From assembly GCF_030145145.1 (NCBI RefSeq), contig NZ_JAQYWD010000042.1, forward strand, positions 1 through 60,821: a stretch of DNA of 60,821 nt. The letters run 5' to 3'. Positions 26,472-36,805 of the stretch are shown piece after piece. This DNA comes from Desulfobacula sp. Its GTDB lineage: Bacteria; Desulfobacterota; Desulfobacteria; Desulfobacterales; Desulfobacteraceae. The position numbers were made by a program, and so were the translations under genes. The notes beneath the pieces were generated by a model, which was not told where the DNA came from, did not search any database, and saw only the letters and a list, made by a program, of their open reading frames with translations. Position 1 is the first letter of the stretch, and each line of letters begins with the position of its first letter.

Positions 26472-26528
26472 ATGTAAAGCCGCATTTGTGCAAATTTTTT
26501 GCATATTGCGGCTTTACATGGTTTTTTT
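26472..26528 (+). terminator. Rho-independent terminator
   Basis: ATGTAAAGCCGCA (26472-26484) pairs perfectly with TGCGGCTTTACAT (26507-26519) and is followed by GGTTTTTTTAT. It ends the small membrane protein transcript and separates it from the AI-2E permease gene. Confidence 0.88.
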
Positions 26529-26564
26529 ATCCTTGATTTATTTCCTTGACCCCGGACGGATAGA

Positions 26565-27671
26565 GTGGTGAACGCCTTGGAGCAGAATATTTCTCAAAAA
26601 GCGGTGTTTGTTTTTTTTATTGTGCTGTTCTGCAGTGTGATTTTTCTTGCAGGCAAGCTGTTGGCGCCTTTTTTTGCCATTATCATATTGGGGGTGGTCT
26701 GCACCGGTGTTTTTCGACCCATTTTCAGATTTTTTTTAAAACAGCTGTCCCCCCGGGTGGCATCTGTTTTGACCTGTGCGCTGATTTTTTTTGTGATTTT
26801 TATTCCAGTGGTTTTTTTTGTGGGGGTGATTTCCAAAGAGGCGTTTACCCTGTATTCCATGGCCAAGGATGCGGTGTTTTCCAATCAATTAAAAACCCTG
26901 CTGGAAACGACCCAGGCCCTGGACCGGTTCAATGATCTGCTGGAAAGGTCAGGGATTGGCATTGTGGTGTCCTGGGATGAATTGATCCGCCCCATCTCAG
27001 AACTGGGAAAGGTGGTGGGATACTCATTGTTTGAACAGGCCAAGTTTATCACATCCAATGTGGTTAATCTGGTGCTGTATTTTGGACTCATGTTGATCGT
27101 GGTGTTTTATATGTTCATTGACGGGGATAAAGTGACGAAATATATCTACGACCTGTCTCCCCTGCCGGATGAACATGATGATAAACTCTTTGAAAAATTT
27201 ATGAATATGGCCGGGGCAGTCATGATTGGAAATGGTCTTGGCGGATTGATTCAGGGGGTTGCCGGCGGGATGCTCTTTTTTTTACTGGGGTGGAACTCTC
27301 CCTTCCTCTGGGGGGTCATCATGGGATTTCTGGCGTTTTTACCCATTGTGGGGATCGGGATTGTGATGATTCCCACAGCTGCCATTTTGATGCTGAAATC
27401 ACGGCTTGTTTCAGGGATTGTGGTGCTTGTGTTTTATGTTGTGCTGTCCTGGGGAATTGAGTATGTCTTTAAACCCAAAGTCGTGGGTGACCGGGTCAGC
27501 ATGCATCCGTTAATCGTTTTTTTTGCCATTATCGGTGGTCTGAAAGCCTACGGCATTTTAGGTATTATTTACGGCCCCTTGATTGCCACCCTGTTTTTAA
27601 CCCTTGCAGATATATATTTTTCAAGTTTTCAATTTATGATTGAGCCTGGAAAGGTTCTCAAAGAGAAGTAA
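26565..27671 (+). CDS. AI-2E family transporter (UPF0118 permease)
   Basis: The 368-residue membrane protein has about eight hydrophobic spans: a pair near residues 14-52, one near 62-84, a soluble segment of some 80 residues, then a set starting at [21 protein letters not shown]. The C-terminal part with [25 protein letters not shown]... and the late GIIYGPLIA motif is characteristic of the AI-2E/PerM family. Members include Na+/H+ antiporters and a putative autoinducer-2 exporter; the substrate here is unknown. The start is GTG (26565 or 26568) with only a GGACGG-like site. gyrA begins 17 bases after the stop. Confidence 0.9.
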   Translation: MVNALEQNISQKAVFVFFIVLFCSVIFLAGKLLAPFFAIIILGVVCTGVFRPIFRFFLKQLSPRVASVLTCALIFFVIFIPVVFFVGVISKEAFTLYSMAKDAVFSNQLKTLLETTQALDRFNDLLERSGIGIVVSWDELIRPISELGKVVGYSLFEQAKFITSNVVNLVLYFGLMLIVVFYMFIDGDKVTKYIYDLSPLPDEHDDKLFEKFMNMAGAVMIGNGLGGLIQGVAGGMLFFLLGWNSPFLWGVIMGFLAFLPIVGIGIVMIPTAAILMLKSRLVSGIVVLVFYVVLSWGIEYVFKPKVVGDRVSMHPLIVFFAIIGGLKAYGILGIIYGPLIATLFLTLADIYFSSFQFMIEPGKVLKEK

Positions 27672-27688
27672 TTGGAGTTTTAACGTTG

Positions 27689-30217
27689 ATGACGAATACA
27701 GACAGTAACGTGACCAGCATTGAGAAGGAAATGAAACAATCCTATCTCGAATATGCCATGAGTGTCATTATCGGAAGGGCACTGCCCGATGTCCGGGATG
27801 GCCTGAAACCGGTTCACCGGCGCTCGTTGTATGCCATGCAGCAAGTACGGAACGACTGGAATAAACCCTATAAGAAGTCTGCCCGTATTGTCGGTGATGT
27901 CATGGGTAAGTATCATCCCCATGGGGACTCTGCCATATATGACACCATTGTTCGAATGGCCCAGGATTTTTCCCTTCGATACATGCTGGTGGAGGGTCAG
28001 GGGAACTTTGGATCTGTGGATGGTGACTCTGCCGCTGCCATGCGGTATACCGAGATCCGGATGCAGAAGATTGCCCATCAGATGCTGGCTGACCTTGAAA
28101 AAGAAACCGTTGACTTTATTCCCAATTATGATGAAACCCTTGAAGAACCTTCGGTCTTGCCCACCCGACTGCCGGCACTGCTGGTCAACGGCTCCACGGG
28201 TATTGCCGTGGGAATGACAACCAATGTCCCTCCCCATAATTTGAGGGAGGTGGTTTCCGCATTAATCCATTTGATTGACACGCCTTCAATGGACGTCAAT
28301 GACTTGATGGAATTCATTCCCGGGCCGGACTTTCCCACCTATGGTCATATTTATGGTACCAAAGGCATCCATGAGGCCTATAGCACCGGGCGGGGCATTA
28401 TTACGCTGCGTGCCAAAGTTGAGGTTGAAGAAAACAAAAAAAACAGCCAGGAAACCATTGTTGTGACCGAGCTTCCCTACCAGGTCAACAAGGCAAAGTT
28501 AGTTGAGAAAATAGCGGAGCTCATGCGGGACAAGGTCATCACCGGTGCCTCCTTTGTCCGGGATGAATCCGACCGGGAAGGGATGAGAATCGCGGTGGGG
28601 CTGAAAAGGGATCAGATCGCGGAAGTTGTGATCAACCAGTTGTTTAAGCATACCAACCTCCAGACCAGTTTCGGCATTATCCTTCTTGCCGTTGTCAACA
28701 ACCGGCCCCAGCTGTTGACATTAAAGGAAATTCTCAATCATTTTATCGAACACCGAAGAAATGTCATTGTCCGGAGAACACGATTCGATTTAAGAAAGGC
28801 AGAAGAACGGGCCCATATTTTAGAAGGCTTGAAAATCGCCCTGGATCATCTGGATCAGGTGGTGGCACTGATCCGGGCCTCTCGTTCTCCTGAAGAGGCC
28901 AGAAATGGACTGATAGCGACCTTCAGCCTGACTGCTGTCCAGGCCCAGGCCATACTTGATATGCGTCTGCAACGGTTAACCGGGCTTGAAAGGGAAAAAA
29001 TCATTAACGAATATGAGGCCCTTTTAAAGGACATTGCCTGGTATAAGGAGATCCTTTCAAACGATACCGTGGTCATGGGACTGATCAAGGACGAACTGGT
29101 CGAGCTGGATGAAGAATTCGGTGATCCCCGGCGGACCAAAATCGTTGAAAGCACAGCTGAAATCAGCATTGAAGACCTGATTACCCAGGAAGACATGGTG
29201 GTGACGGTGAGTCGAAGCGGGTATATCAAGCGAAATCCAATCACCCTATATACAAGCCAGCACCGGGGGGGTAAAGGCAAAACCGCCATGGGAACAAAGT
29301 CTGATGATTTTGTGGAACATCTTTTTGTGGCGTCCACCCATGCCACCTTTTTGTTTATCACCAATCTGGGCAAGGTGTACCAGTCTAAAGTGTATGAATT
29401 ACCCATGGCCGGGCGGTCAAGCCTTGGCAAAGCCATTGTCAACCTGTTGAATTTTGATGAGGGGGAAAAACTGGCCACGGTATTAACCGTTGATGAGTTT
29501 GTTGCGGACAAATATGTGGTCATGGCCACTAAAAAAGGACGGGTGAAAAAAACCGACTTGATGGCCTATTCACGACGGCGATCCGGCGGACTGATCGGGG
29601 TGAAGCTGGCTGAGGGCGATGAGTTGATCGCCGCAAGAATTACCGATGGGAACATGGATGTTTTCCTGGGCTCTGAAGGGGGAAAGGTGATCCGCTTTCA
29701 CGAGAAGGATGTCCGTGCCACTGCCCGGGGCTCCATGGGCGTCCGGGGAATGCGCATTGACAAAGACGCAAAGGTGGTTGGCATGGCTGTCCTGGAAACA
29801 GAGGATACCCTGCTGACGGTAACGGAAAATGGATATGGGAAACGGTCTTCCATTGAAGACTACAGGACTCAGACCCGGGGCGGTAAAGGTGTTTTTTCCA
29901 TTAAAACCTCAAAGCGGAACGGCAAAATGGTTTCCCTGATGTTGGTGGATGACCATGATGAGCTGATGATGGTGACCGATAAAGGAAAGCTGATACGCAT
30001 ATCCATTGAAGGGATTAATGTGATCAGCAGAAATACCCAGGGGGTAAAACTGATTAACCTGTCGACCAAAGAAACCTTAATCGGCATTGCAAGACTTCCC
30101 GAGGACGACCACTCACTGGAAGCAGATGAGCAGGAGGGCGATCCGGACGATACGCATTCGGGAGAAGTGCCGGATGAAGAGGCGCATATTGACAAGGCAG
30201 ATCCCACCGATTCATAG
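27689..30217 (+). CDS. gyrA: DNA gyrase subunit A
   Basis: GyrA is the DNA-cutting subunit of gyrase. The 842-residue product starts close to the family motif [20 protein letters not shown], has the quinolone-pocket helix with [12 protein letters not shown], the catalytic Tyr in [11 protein letters not shown] (about residue 120), and a C-terminal beta-pinwheel with repeated GGxxG-like blades. The GyrA box reads QHRGGKG rather than QRRGGKG, but its presence favours GyrA over ParC. The tail is very acidic (Asp/Glu-rich last 40 residues). ATG 27689 is preferred; a TTG just before it is the alternative. radC starts inside its last 44 bases. Confidence 0.96.
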   Translation: MTNTDSNVTSIEKEMKQSYLEYAMSVIIGRALPDVRDGLKPVHRRSLYAMQQVRNDWNKPYKKSARIVGDVMGKYHPHGDSAIYDTIVRMAQDFSLRYMLVEGQGNFGSVDGDSAAAMRYTEIRMQKIAHQMLADLEKETVDFIPNYDETLEEPSVLPTRLPALLVNGSTGIAVGMTTNVPPHNLREVVSALIHLIDTPSMDVNDLMEFIPGPDFPTYGHIYGTKGIHEAYSTGRGIITLRAKVEVEENKKNSQETIVVTELPYQVNKAKLVEKIAELMRDKVITGASFVRDESDREGMRIAVGLKRDQIAEVVINQLFKHTNLQTSFGIILLAVVNNRPQLLTLKEILNHFIEHRRNVIVRRTRFDLRKAEERAHILEGLKIALDHLDQVVALIRASRSPEEARNGLIATFSLTAVQAQAILDMRLQRLTGLEREKIINEYEALLKDIAWYKEILSNDTVVMGLIKDELVELDEEFGDPRRTKIVESTAEISIEDLITQEDMVVTVSRSGYIKRNPITLYTSQHRGGKGKTAMGTKSDDFVEHLFVASTHATFLFITNLGKVYQSKVYELPMAGRSSLGKAIVNLLNFDEGEKLATVLTVDEFVADKYVVMATKKGRVKKTDLMAYSRRRSGGLIGVKLAEGDELIAARITDGNMDVFLGSEGGKVIRFHEKDVRATARGSMGVRGMRIDKDAKVVGMAVLETEDTLLTVTENGYGKRSSIEDYRTQTRGGKGVFSIKTSKRNGKMVSLMLVDDHDELMMVTDKGKLIRISIEGINVISRNTQGVKLINLSTKETLIGIARLPEDDHSLEADEQEGDPDDTHSGEVPDEEAHIDKADPTDS

Positions 30218-30917
30218 GGGCGAAGGCCACCGGAAGCGGCTGAAGGACCGGTTTCTTAAAAATGGCCTTACCGGATTTCATGATTATGAAGTCATTGAGC
30301 TGCTGCTGACCCTGAATACCCCGAGAAGGGATTGCAAACAGAGTGCAAAATTACTGTTAAAGCGGTTTAAGACATTTCAGGCAGTCCTGGAGGCCGGGCG
30401 GGAATCCCTTTGTGAAGTTGATGGTGTGGGTCCGGAAAACAGTTTGGGTATCCGGTTGATTAAAGAAGTGTCGGACAGGTACCTTGAAAGTAAAATCCTT
30501 GCCAAAGACGTGGTGCAAAACCCCAGAGACCTGAGGGAATATTTGAATCAGACCATTGGGCATAAAACAAGAGAAGTCTTTGTGGGGATTTTCCTGGATG
30601 CTAAAAACAGGGTCTTGACATCCAGCATCCTGTTTAGCGGAACCTTGACCACCAGTTCTGTGTATCCCAGGGAAGTGCTTATCAGTGCATTACAGCACAA
30701 TGCCGCTGCCGTGATTTTTGCCCACAACCATCCGTCAGGGGATGTTGAACCGTCTGCCAGTGATATCCAGATTACACGGCACCTGTTTTTTGCACTCAAG
30801 TACGTGGGAATCGTTTTGCATGAGCATATGATCGTGGGGAATGAAGGGGTTTACAGTTTTGCAGCCCAAGGGTTAATATCAAAATTTAATACAGAGTTTG
30901 AACAGACAAATGAATAA
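30174..30917 (+). CDS. radC: RadC/JAB-domain family protein
   Basis: The 247-residue protein has an N-terminal helix-hairpin-helix region ([16 protein letters not shown]) and the C-terminal RadC (JAMM-like) domain with the metal-binding motif [14 protein letters not shown] near residue 187. Despite the name, a DNA repair role is not proven for this family. I chose the ATG at 30174, which overlaps the gyrA end by 44 bases and has GGAGAAG six bases upstream; longer readings begin inside gyrA with poor signals. Coupling to gyrA is implied by the overlap. Confidence 0.93.
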   Translation: MKRRILTRQIPPIHRGEGHRKRLKDRFLKNGLTGFHDYEVIELLLTLNTPRRDCKQSAKLLLKRFKTFQAVLEAGRESLCEVDGVGPENSLGIRLIKEVSDRYLESKILAKDVVQNPRDLREYLNQTIGHKTREVFVGIFLDAKNRVLTSSILFSGTLTTSSVYPREVLISALQHNAAAVIFAHNHPSGDVEPSASDIQITRHLFFALKYVGIVLHEHMIVGNEGVYSFAAQGLISKFNTEFEQTNE

Positions 30918-31173
30918 AAAAAATGACATGCCCCCGTGTTTTGGTGATCTGGAACGCGTATTTCCCATGACCGATAAGGGGCTGCGGCAGACACCGGATG
31001 AGTGCTTTTACCACTGTCCGATAAAAACACGCTGCCTTCAGCAGGCCATGGCCACCCGGGCGGGGGGTCAAGTGGAAGAAGAAATCCTTGAAAGGGGAAC
31101 CCGGTCCGGGGCCATCAGTTTTTTTGAACGCTGGTCCCGGAAAAAACAGATGGCCCGAAAAATGACCGACTAA
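30910..31173 (+). CDS. Small cysteine-containing protein, function unknown
   Basis: The 87-residue product starts [19 protein letters not shown] and overlaps the radC end by eight bases. It carries four cysteines, one in PPCFGD and three in ECFYHCPIKTRCLQQA (C-x3-C-x5-C), an arrangement that could bind a metal or an Fe-S cluster. The C-terminal third is basic and helical. I do not recognise the family. It ends 15 bases before pgk, so radC, this gene and pgk may be co-transcribed. Confidence 0.72.
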   Translation: MNKKNDMPPCFGDLERVFPMTDKGLRQTPDECFYHCPIKTRCLQQAMATRAGGQVEEEILERGTRSGAISFFERWSRKKQMARKMTD

Positions 31174-31187
31174 TTTTGGAGGAATCC

Positions 31188-32363
31188 GTGAAATCCTTAC
31201 GAAATATTGATGTAACCTCAAAAAGAGTTTTTGTCAGAGTAGACTATAATGTCCCTGTTGATGAAACATTGACGATTACAGATGACAACCGGATAAAGGC
31301 AACCCTGGAGCTTATTCGATATCTCCTGGCACATCATGCAAAAATTATTCTGGCCTCTCACATGGGCCGGCCCAAAGGGAAAAACGTGCCCGCCCTCAGC
31401 CTGGCAACGGTTCGCCAGCGGCTGGCACAATTATTAAATCAAGCGGTCCTGTTTGCCGATGACTGCATTGGCGAGGACGTGACAAAAAAGGTCAACCAAC
31501 TTCAGGACGGCCAGATTCTGATGCTGGAGAATTTGAGATTCCATACAGAAGAAGCCGATAATGATGACGGTTTTTCAAAAACACTGGCGGGTTTTTGTGA
31601 TGTATATGTGAACGATGCCTTTGCTGTTTCCCACCGGGATCAGGCATCCATTACCGGTATTCCCAAATTCGCGCCTGAATCTGCCCCAGGATTTTTGCTT
31701 GAAAAAGAGCTTCAATTTTATTACGATTCGGTTGACCGTCCTAAACGGCCCCTGGTAGCCGTCATTGGTGGTGCAAAAGTATCCAGCAAGCTGGCAGCCC
31801 TGGAGAATTTGCTCAAATTCGTGGATCGGATGATTATTGGCGGGGCCATGGCCAACACCTTTTTGAGAAGCCAGGGCATTGACACCAAGGGGTCAATGAT
31901 TGAAGCCGATCTCCTGCAGACCGCATCCGGTATTATTCAAACGGCCGAAGAAAAAGGCATCGCGTTTCTGCTTCCCCGGGATCTTGTTTGCGCGGATAAA
32001 TTTGATGCCTCGGCCCGGGTGAAAAACTGCCGACTGGATCAGATCCCGGACGATTGGATGGCCCTGGATATTGGCCCTGAAACAGCCAAAGCGTATGCAA
32101 AAGCCGTTGCCGATGCCGGCACCATTGTATGGAACGGCCCCATGGGGGTTTTTGAAATGGAAAAATTTATGTCCGGAACCCAGGTTGTCGCAGATGCCAT
32201 TGCCGCCTCCCCGGCGGTTTCAATTTTAGGCGGCGGGGATACCGGGCTGGCAGCGAAAAAATGTGATATTGCCGATAAGGTCAGTTATATTTCCACTGGC
32301 GGTGGTGCTTTCTTGCATTTGATGGAAGGCAAACGACTACCGGGGGTGGTGGCCCTGGAATAA
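31188..32363 (+). CDS. pgk: Phosphoglycerate kinase
   Basis: Pgk interconverts 1,3-bisphosphoglycerate and 3-phosphoglycerate with ATP formation, in glycolysis and gluconeogenesis. The 391-residue product has the N-terminal RVFVRVDYNVP, the substrate-binding SHMGRPKG, the hinge with VAVIGGAKVSSK and the C-terminal nucleotide loop ILGGGDT. I chose GTG 31188, because TTGGAGGAATCC just upstream is the ribosome site; a reading starting at that TTG would translate its own Shine-Dalgarno. Length matches the family. Confidence 0.96.
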   Translation: MKSLRNIDVTSKRVFVRVDYNVPVDETLTITDDNRIKATLELIRYLLAHHAKIILASHMGRPKGKNVPALSLATVRQRLAQLLNQAVLFADDCIGEDVTKKVNQLQDGQILMLENLRFHTEEADNDDGFSKTLAGFCDVYVNDAFAVSHRDQASITGIPKFAPESAPGFLLEKELQFYYDSVDRPKRPLVAVIGGAKVSSKLAALENLLKFVDRMIIGGAMANTFLRSQGIDTKGSMIEADLLQTASGIIQTAEEKGIAFLLPRDLVCADKFDASARVKNCRLDQIPDDWMALDIGPETAKAYAKAVADAGTIVWNGPMGVFEMEKFMSGTQVVADAIAASPAVSILGGGDTGLAAKKCDIADKVSYISTGGGAFLHLMEGKRLPGVVALE

Positions 32364-32453
32364 AATGAGACTAGGACCGCAGATGGATCAATAGACAAGC
32401 AATTTCGCTCAAGTTATAAAATTTGTGGTCCTTAGCAAGAAAAAGGAACGATA

Positions 32454-33509
32454 GTGATATCCTATACGCACAGAGAGTGTTTGAGCCGGGAAGAAAGACT
32501 CCGAAGGTCTTATTATGAGGTGTTGCGCGACGAGCTGGACCAATTTGCCCTGGCATACGCCCTTGTGGGATCATATGATAATTTCATCCGCCTGCGGGAA
32601 CCCTATCCGTTTGTAGAATTAAGGGAACTGAAGCCCCGGGCCCGAATTCCATCGGTTGAGTTTGACGCCCAGAATACCTTTTTGATCATTTTTTCCGAAG
32701 ATTTTATCGATAAAAATCATAAAAAATACATTCGATATTTTGATGCCAATAAAACCACCAAAGAAAATTTATTAAGACATAAATCTTTTCCAGATGTGGA
32801 AAATTTTAATCGGAACCTGAAATTTTTCGAAACCCAGGGGTTTTTTTCTTTTCTAGGTTCATTACTGCCCATTGATTATGCATTGTTGATTCAACGGAAC
32901 CAGCAATGCAAGGTCAGGTATGCATTGACCCATTTCCATGTGAGGATCGACTGGCCCATTGCGGATGCGTCTGAAGCACTTGCCAAGGATTTGCGGTATA
33001 TTTCAAAAGATCTTTATGAAAAAGGGGATAAATATGCTGAAGATTTTCAAAAGAAATTTTTTGAATACTATGGGGTCCCGGTTCTGTCCGGGGGACGAAG
33101 AACCGCCGCCATCGTAGCGGCCCAATATTTCAGGCAACTGCCGGGAATCGCCACTATTTACCTGTCATCCAGTGAAGCCAGAACACTGTTGCGGATTGAT
33201 GAAATCGGGGTCTCCAAGTCGGTGTTGGTAAAACTGCCGGTGGATGAAATAAAAAAACTGGCAGAGACGGCGGGTATTACCCAAAACAGTTTTACCAAAA
33301 ATTATGTTGTTGCCCGGGAGCGGAAAAAATTTGTCTGCATGTTAAATGTAAAATACGATTATACCAGTCATGCATTGCCCTCGGAGGGGGGCAGACTTCG
33401 GGAGTTAAAGCCTGACACCAACTGGCTGACCGTATCCCAGGAACTGATATTACCCCGGCCATCCGTCAGCTTCCATCCACCGATTTCTTATAAAATGGTG
33501 TATGTATAA
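32454..33509 (+). CDS. Conserved-looking protein of unknown function
   Basis: I do not recognise this 351-residue protein. It starts at GTG 32454 with AAGGA seven bases upstream. There is no signal peptide or membrane span; it is soluble, rich in aromatic and charged residues, with no Cys cluster or P-loop. The C-terminal half has segments such as YGVPVLSGGRRTAAIVAAQYF (alpha/beta) and ends HPPISYKMVYV. It follows pgk by 90 bases on the same strand and is convergent with the N-acetyltransferase gene. Confidence 0.75.
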   Translation: MISYTHRECLSREERLRRSYYEVLRDELDQFALAYALVGSYDNFIRLREPYPFVELRELKPRARIPSVEFDAQNTFLIIFSEDFIDKNHKKYIRYFDANKTTKENLLRHKSFPDVENFNRNLKFFETQGFFSFLGSLLPIDYALLIQRNQQCKVRYALTHFHVRIDWPIADASEALAKDLRYISKDLYEKGDKYAEDFQKKFFEYYGVPVLSGGRRTAAIVAAQYFRQLPGIATIYLSSSEARTLLRIDEIGVSKSVLVKLPVDEIKKLAETAGITQNSFTKNYVVARERKKFVCMLNVKYDYTSHALPSEGGRLRELKPDTNWLTVSQELILPRPSVSFHPPISYKMVYV

Positions 33510-33529
33510 CCTAAATTTCGAACGGGTGC

Positions 33530-33985
33530 TTATAACTTTTTAAGCATGGCAACTTCATCACAATTGGGGAAATGGACACAACTGATACAATCCGACCATA
33601 CTTTGATGGGCAGTTCATTTTTATCAATGGTGGAAAATTCAAACCGCTGAAAAAAGCCGGGCCGGTAGGTAAGGGTAAACAGATCCTTTATCTTGAAATA
33701 AAACGCTTCCTGGATCGCCCTTTCAGTCATAAGTGTACCAATGCCCTGACCCGTGAAAGCGGGGTCCACGGCCAGGGATCGGATTTCCGCCAGATGTTCC
33801 CAGCAAAACTGCAAGGCGCAGCAGCCCACCACTTTATCCTTCTGGGGGTCGATAAATACCCAGAAGTCTCTTAAATGGTCGTATATCTTACTAAGGGGCC
33901 TGGCCAGCAACTCACCCTTTTTACTATAGAATTGAAGTAGCGCGTGGATGGCGGTTACGTCATCCAGTATGGCTTTGCGTATCAT
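33530..33985 (-). CDS. GNAT N-acetyltransferase, short ArgA-like (N-acetylglutamate synthase type)
   Basis: The 151-residue product has the GNAT core: strand VVGCCALQF, the acetyl-CoA loop GQGIGTLM near residue 82 and helix MTERAIQEAF. The C-terminus LPIKVWSDCISCVHFPNC contains a Cys cluster typical of the short N-acetylglutamate synthases found in bacteria that lack the classical ArgA, so a role in the first step of arginine synthesis is likely but not certain. Its start overlaps the penicillin-binding protein gene by four bases (ATGA-type coupling). Confidence 0.82.
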   Translation of the reverse strand: MIRKAILDDVTAIHALLQFYSKKGELLARPLSKIYDHLRDFWVFIDPQKDKVVGCCALQFCWEHLAEIRSLAVDPAFTGQGIGTLMTERAIQEAFYFKIKDLFTLTYRPGFFQRFEFSTIDKNELPIKVWSDCISCVHFPNCDEVAMLKKL

Positions 33986-35916
33986 TTTTGATCCTTTGTC
34001 TTAATCAATACCTTTACTGTGTTCGACATTTTTTCAAGGGTTGTCTGCCCGGTATCGGGGTCCATGTATACCATTTTTGTGCCATCCGGTATATCAAAAT
34101 ATTGATAGGGTCTGTTGGACAGACCCTGTGTCATCACATCCATCCAGATGGGCAGGGCAGCCCTGGCACCGGTCTCATTTTGGCCCAGGGAGGAGGCATC
34201 ATCATTGCCCACCCAGACGCCCAGGGCGATATCCGGTGAGAATCCGACAAAAAGGGCGTCTTTATAATTGTCGGTTGTGCCGGTTTTTCCGGCAATATCT
34301 TTTTGGATGATCCTGGCCCGCTTTCCCGTACCTTCCCGGATGACCGCTTTTAACATGTCCGTCATAATGGCAGCGTCTTGCCGGGACATGATGGCCTGCT
34401 TCTGGATCTCGGTTTTGTAAACAACCCGGCCGGTTGAATCGGTAATTTTAACGATGGCAAAGGGGGCGACCTTAATGCCCATATGGGCGAAGGGAATATA
34501 CGCTGCCGTCAGCTCCATCAGGGTGACCTCCGATGTCCCCAGCGCCAGGGAAAGGGTGGGATGAAGAACCGATGAGATGCCGGCTTTTTTTGCAAATTCA
34601 ACCACCCGGGATGGACCCATGGCCTCCAGGAGCCTGACCACGGGTGTGTTTTTGGATAAGGCCAGTGCGTTGCGAAGGGGGATGTCACCCCCATATTTTT
34701 TTGAAAAATTATTCACCTGCCAGGTTTGATTGTCGGGCAGATGATAGGACAACGGCGCATCCTGCACAAGATCTGCCTGGGAGAATCCCAGGGTAATGGC
34801 GGTGGCATAAACAAAGGGTTTAAACGCGGAACCGGGCTGTCGTTTCGCCTGAACCGCCCGGTTAAAGGGACTGGTATTAAAGGCCCGGCCCCCCACCATA
34901 CTCAAAATGGCACCGGTTTTAGTCTCAATGGCCACCAGGGCACATTGGAGTTTTGAGCTGGACCGTCCCTGTTCTTTCATGCGGGTTTCAAGCTGGGCCA
35001 TTCGGTTTGCCACCGATTGGTTGGCAGCCTTTTGAAGATCTAAATCAAGGGTGGTATAGATATTGAGGCCTTTTGAATAGAGGGTTTGCAGATCAAACTG
35101 CTGTTTTAAAATATGGGTCATATATGCGGTAAAATAAGCGGCAGGATGCAGCCGTGCGGTTTTCGACGGCGCTTTGACCGGGGTGGCTTTGGCGATAGTG
35201 TAGTCCTGGACAGGGATGAGGTTCATGGCCCGCATTTGCTTTAGAACCAGGTTTCGTCTTTTTTGGGCCAAATCCGGATGGTTGATGGGAGAGTAAACCG
35301 AAGGGGCCTTGGGGAGTCCGGCGATCAACGCTGCCTGGGCCAGGGTAAGGTTTGCCACGGAGGTGTCGAAATAGGTCTGGCAGGCGGCTTCAACGCCATA
35401 GGCCCCGGACCCCAGGTAAATCAAATTCAAATATAATTCCATAATTTCATTTTTTGTATACCGTCTTTCGATCTGCAGCGTTAAGATCACCTCTTTGATT
35501 TTCCGGACAATTGATTTTTCAGGCGTGAGAAACAGTGTTTTTGACAATTGCTGGGTTAAGGTACTGGCGCCCTGTTTGAATTTTCCGGCCTTAAGATCAT
35601 AGATAATGGCCCTGACAATGGCTTTTAAATTGATGCCGGAATGGGTATAAAAGTTTCGGTCTTCTATGGCCACAATGGCATTGATGAGGTTTTTGGGTAT
35701 TTGTTCAATGGCCACTGGAAATCGTTTTTCAGTATAAAACTGGGTAAGAATCTGGTTGTTTGATGAAAAAACCGTGGTGACAGCCGAGGGGTTAAATTGC
35801 TTGAGGTGGTTTATCTGGGGCAAATCATGGAGAAGACTGAAAAAACCGCCGGCAGGGATTCCCAGAAAAATACCTGCAAAAGCAATGACCCATAAAATGC
35901 GCCGGGGTTTGAGCAT
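33982..35916 (-). CDS. Class A penicillin-binding protein (PBP1A family)
   Basis: This bifunctional enzyme polymerises and cross-links peptidoglycan at the inner membrane. The 644-residue product has an N-terminal membrane anchor (WVIAFAGIFLGIPAGGFF), a glycosyltransferase domain with EDRNFYTHSGI and GASTLTQQLSKTLF, and a transpeptidase domain with the active-site Ser in RQPGSAFKPF, the SKN triad at ALSKNTP and the KTG box AGKTGTTDN. I chose ATG 35916, preceded by AAGGGATCACC; it lies ten bases after the cheR stop codon, so a cell-wall gene is hitched to the chemosensory operon. Confidence 0.95.
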   Translation of the reverse strand: MLKPRRILWVIAFAGIFLGIPAGGFFSLLHDLPQINHLKQFNPSAVTTVFSSNNQILTQFYTEKRFPVAIEQIPKNLINAIVAIEDRNFYTHSGINLKAIVRAIIYDLKAGKFKQGASTLTQQLSKTLFLTPEKSIVRKIKEVILTLQIERRYTKNEIMELYLNLIYLGSGAYGVEAACQTYFDTSVANLTLAQAALIAGLPKAPSVYSPINHPDLAQKRRNLVLKQMRAMNLIPVQDYTIAKATPVKAPSKTARLHPAAYFTAYMTHILKQQFDLQTLYSKGLNIYTTLDLDLQKAANQSVANRMAQLETRMKEQGRSSSKLQCALVAIETKTGAILSMVGGRAFNTSPFNRAVQAKRQPGSAFKPFVYATAITLGFSQADLVQDAPLSYHLPDNQTWQVNNFSKKYGGDIPLRNALALSKNTPVVRLLEAMGPSRVVEFAKKAGISSVLHPTLSLALGTSEVTLMELTAAYIPFAHMGIKVAPFAIVKITDSTGRVVYKTEIQKQAIMSRQDAAIMTDMLKAVIREGTGKRARIIQKDIAGKTGTTDNYKDALFVGFSPDIALGVWVGNDDASSLGQNETGARAALPIWMDVMTQGLSNRPYQYFDIPDGTKMVYMDPDTGQTTLEKMSNTVKVLIKTKDQK

Positions 35917-35926
35917 GGTGATCCCT

Positions 35927-36775
35927 TTATTGATCCTTAAATTGATAGAAGACGGAGTTAAGATATCTTTTTGGGGAAAAAAAATCGATATCATTTACAA
36001 GGGATTCCGTTGATCCGATGATCAGGTATCCATCCGGTTCCAGATGTTTTGAAATGTTATGGTAAATCCGTTTGCGAACGTGGCTGGAAAAATAAATCAT
36101 CACATTCCGACACAGAATAATATCAAATTTATCCAGCCCGACCCATGGGTTGATCAGGTTCATTTTCTTAAATTGCACCATGGCCCTGACCTCATCTTTG
36201 ATTTTATAGCCATTCTCCTGTTTGTCAAAGTATCGGTTCAGGCGGTTTTGATCCAGTCCCCGGGTCACTTCAAAGTTGTTGTACAGCCCATAGCTTGCCT
36301 GGGCGATGGCGGCATCGGAAATATCGGTGCCAAACAGTTTAATATGATACTGATCTGGTGTGATCCCCATTTCAAGCAGGGTCATGGCAATACTATAGAT
36401 TTCCTGGCCCGTTGAGTTGGCGGCACTCCACAAACGGATGACCGGCTTTGAAGCCGGACTTTTTTTATTGTGTTTGTCGATGAGATCCGGGAAAATTTTA
36501 TGCTGCAACAATTCAAAAGGGGCCTTGTCTCTGAAAAAATAGGTTTCATTGGTTGAAATGGCATCGATGATGTCATTTTCAATTTCTTTTTTGATATCAG
36601 TTTTTGCCTTTTGCAGCAATTGGGAATATGAAGAACAATTAAATTTGTGGACCAGGGAATTCAGTCGGGTTTCCACTAAATATTCTTTTCCCGGGTCAAG
36701 GACAATTCCGGAAATATCCAGAATATACGTTGAAAAGGTTTTAAATTCTTCCGGGCTGACTTTAATGTTTGTCAT
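35927..36775 (-). CDS. cheR: Chemotaxis protein methyltransferase CheR (system 2)
   Basis: CheR methylates receptor glutamates using S-adenosylmethionine. The 282-residue product has the N-terminal helical domain (TNETYFFRDKAPFELL is the substrate-site motif), the SAM-binding domain with RLWSAANSTGQEIYSIAM, the acidic GTDISDAAI motif and the NVMIYF strand, and the C-terminal GYLIIGSTESL. ATG 36775 or a TTG at 36790 could start it; neither has a strong ribosome site. It lies 30 bases after cheB in the cheA-cheW-cheB-cheR order and can serve as template for the decayed cheR at 11275. Confidence 0.95.
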   Translation of the reverse strand: MTNIKVSPEEFKTFSTYILDISGIVLDPGKEYLVETRLNSLVHKFNCSSYSQLLQKAKTDIKKEIENDIIDAISTNETYFFRDKAPFELLQHKIFPDLIDKHNKKSPASKPVIRLWSAANSTGQEIYSIAMTLLEMGITPDQYHIKLFGTDISDAAIAQASYGLYNNFEVTRGLDQNRLNRYFDKQENGYKIKDEVRAMVQFKKMNLINPWVGLDKFDIILCRNVMIYFSSHVRKRIYHNISKHLEPDGYLIIGSTESLVNDIDFFSPKRYLNSVFYQFKDQ

Positions 36776-36805
36776 AGATTTGGTGTTCAAAAAATTAAAG
36801 CGGTT

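Noticed and set aside
27689-30217. ParC instead of GyrA
   Set aside because: A GyrA-box-like motif and full-length C-terminal pinwheel are present, which favour GyrA.
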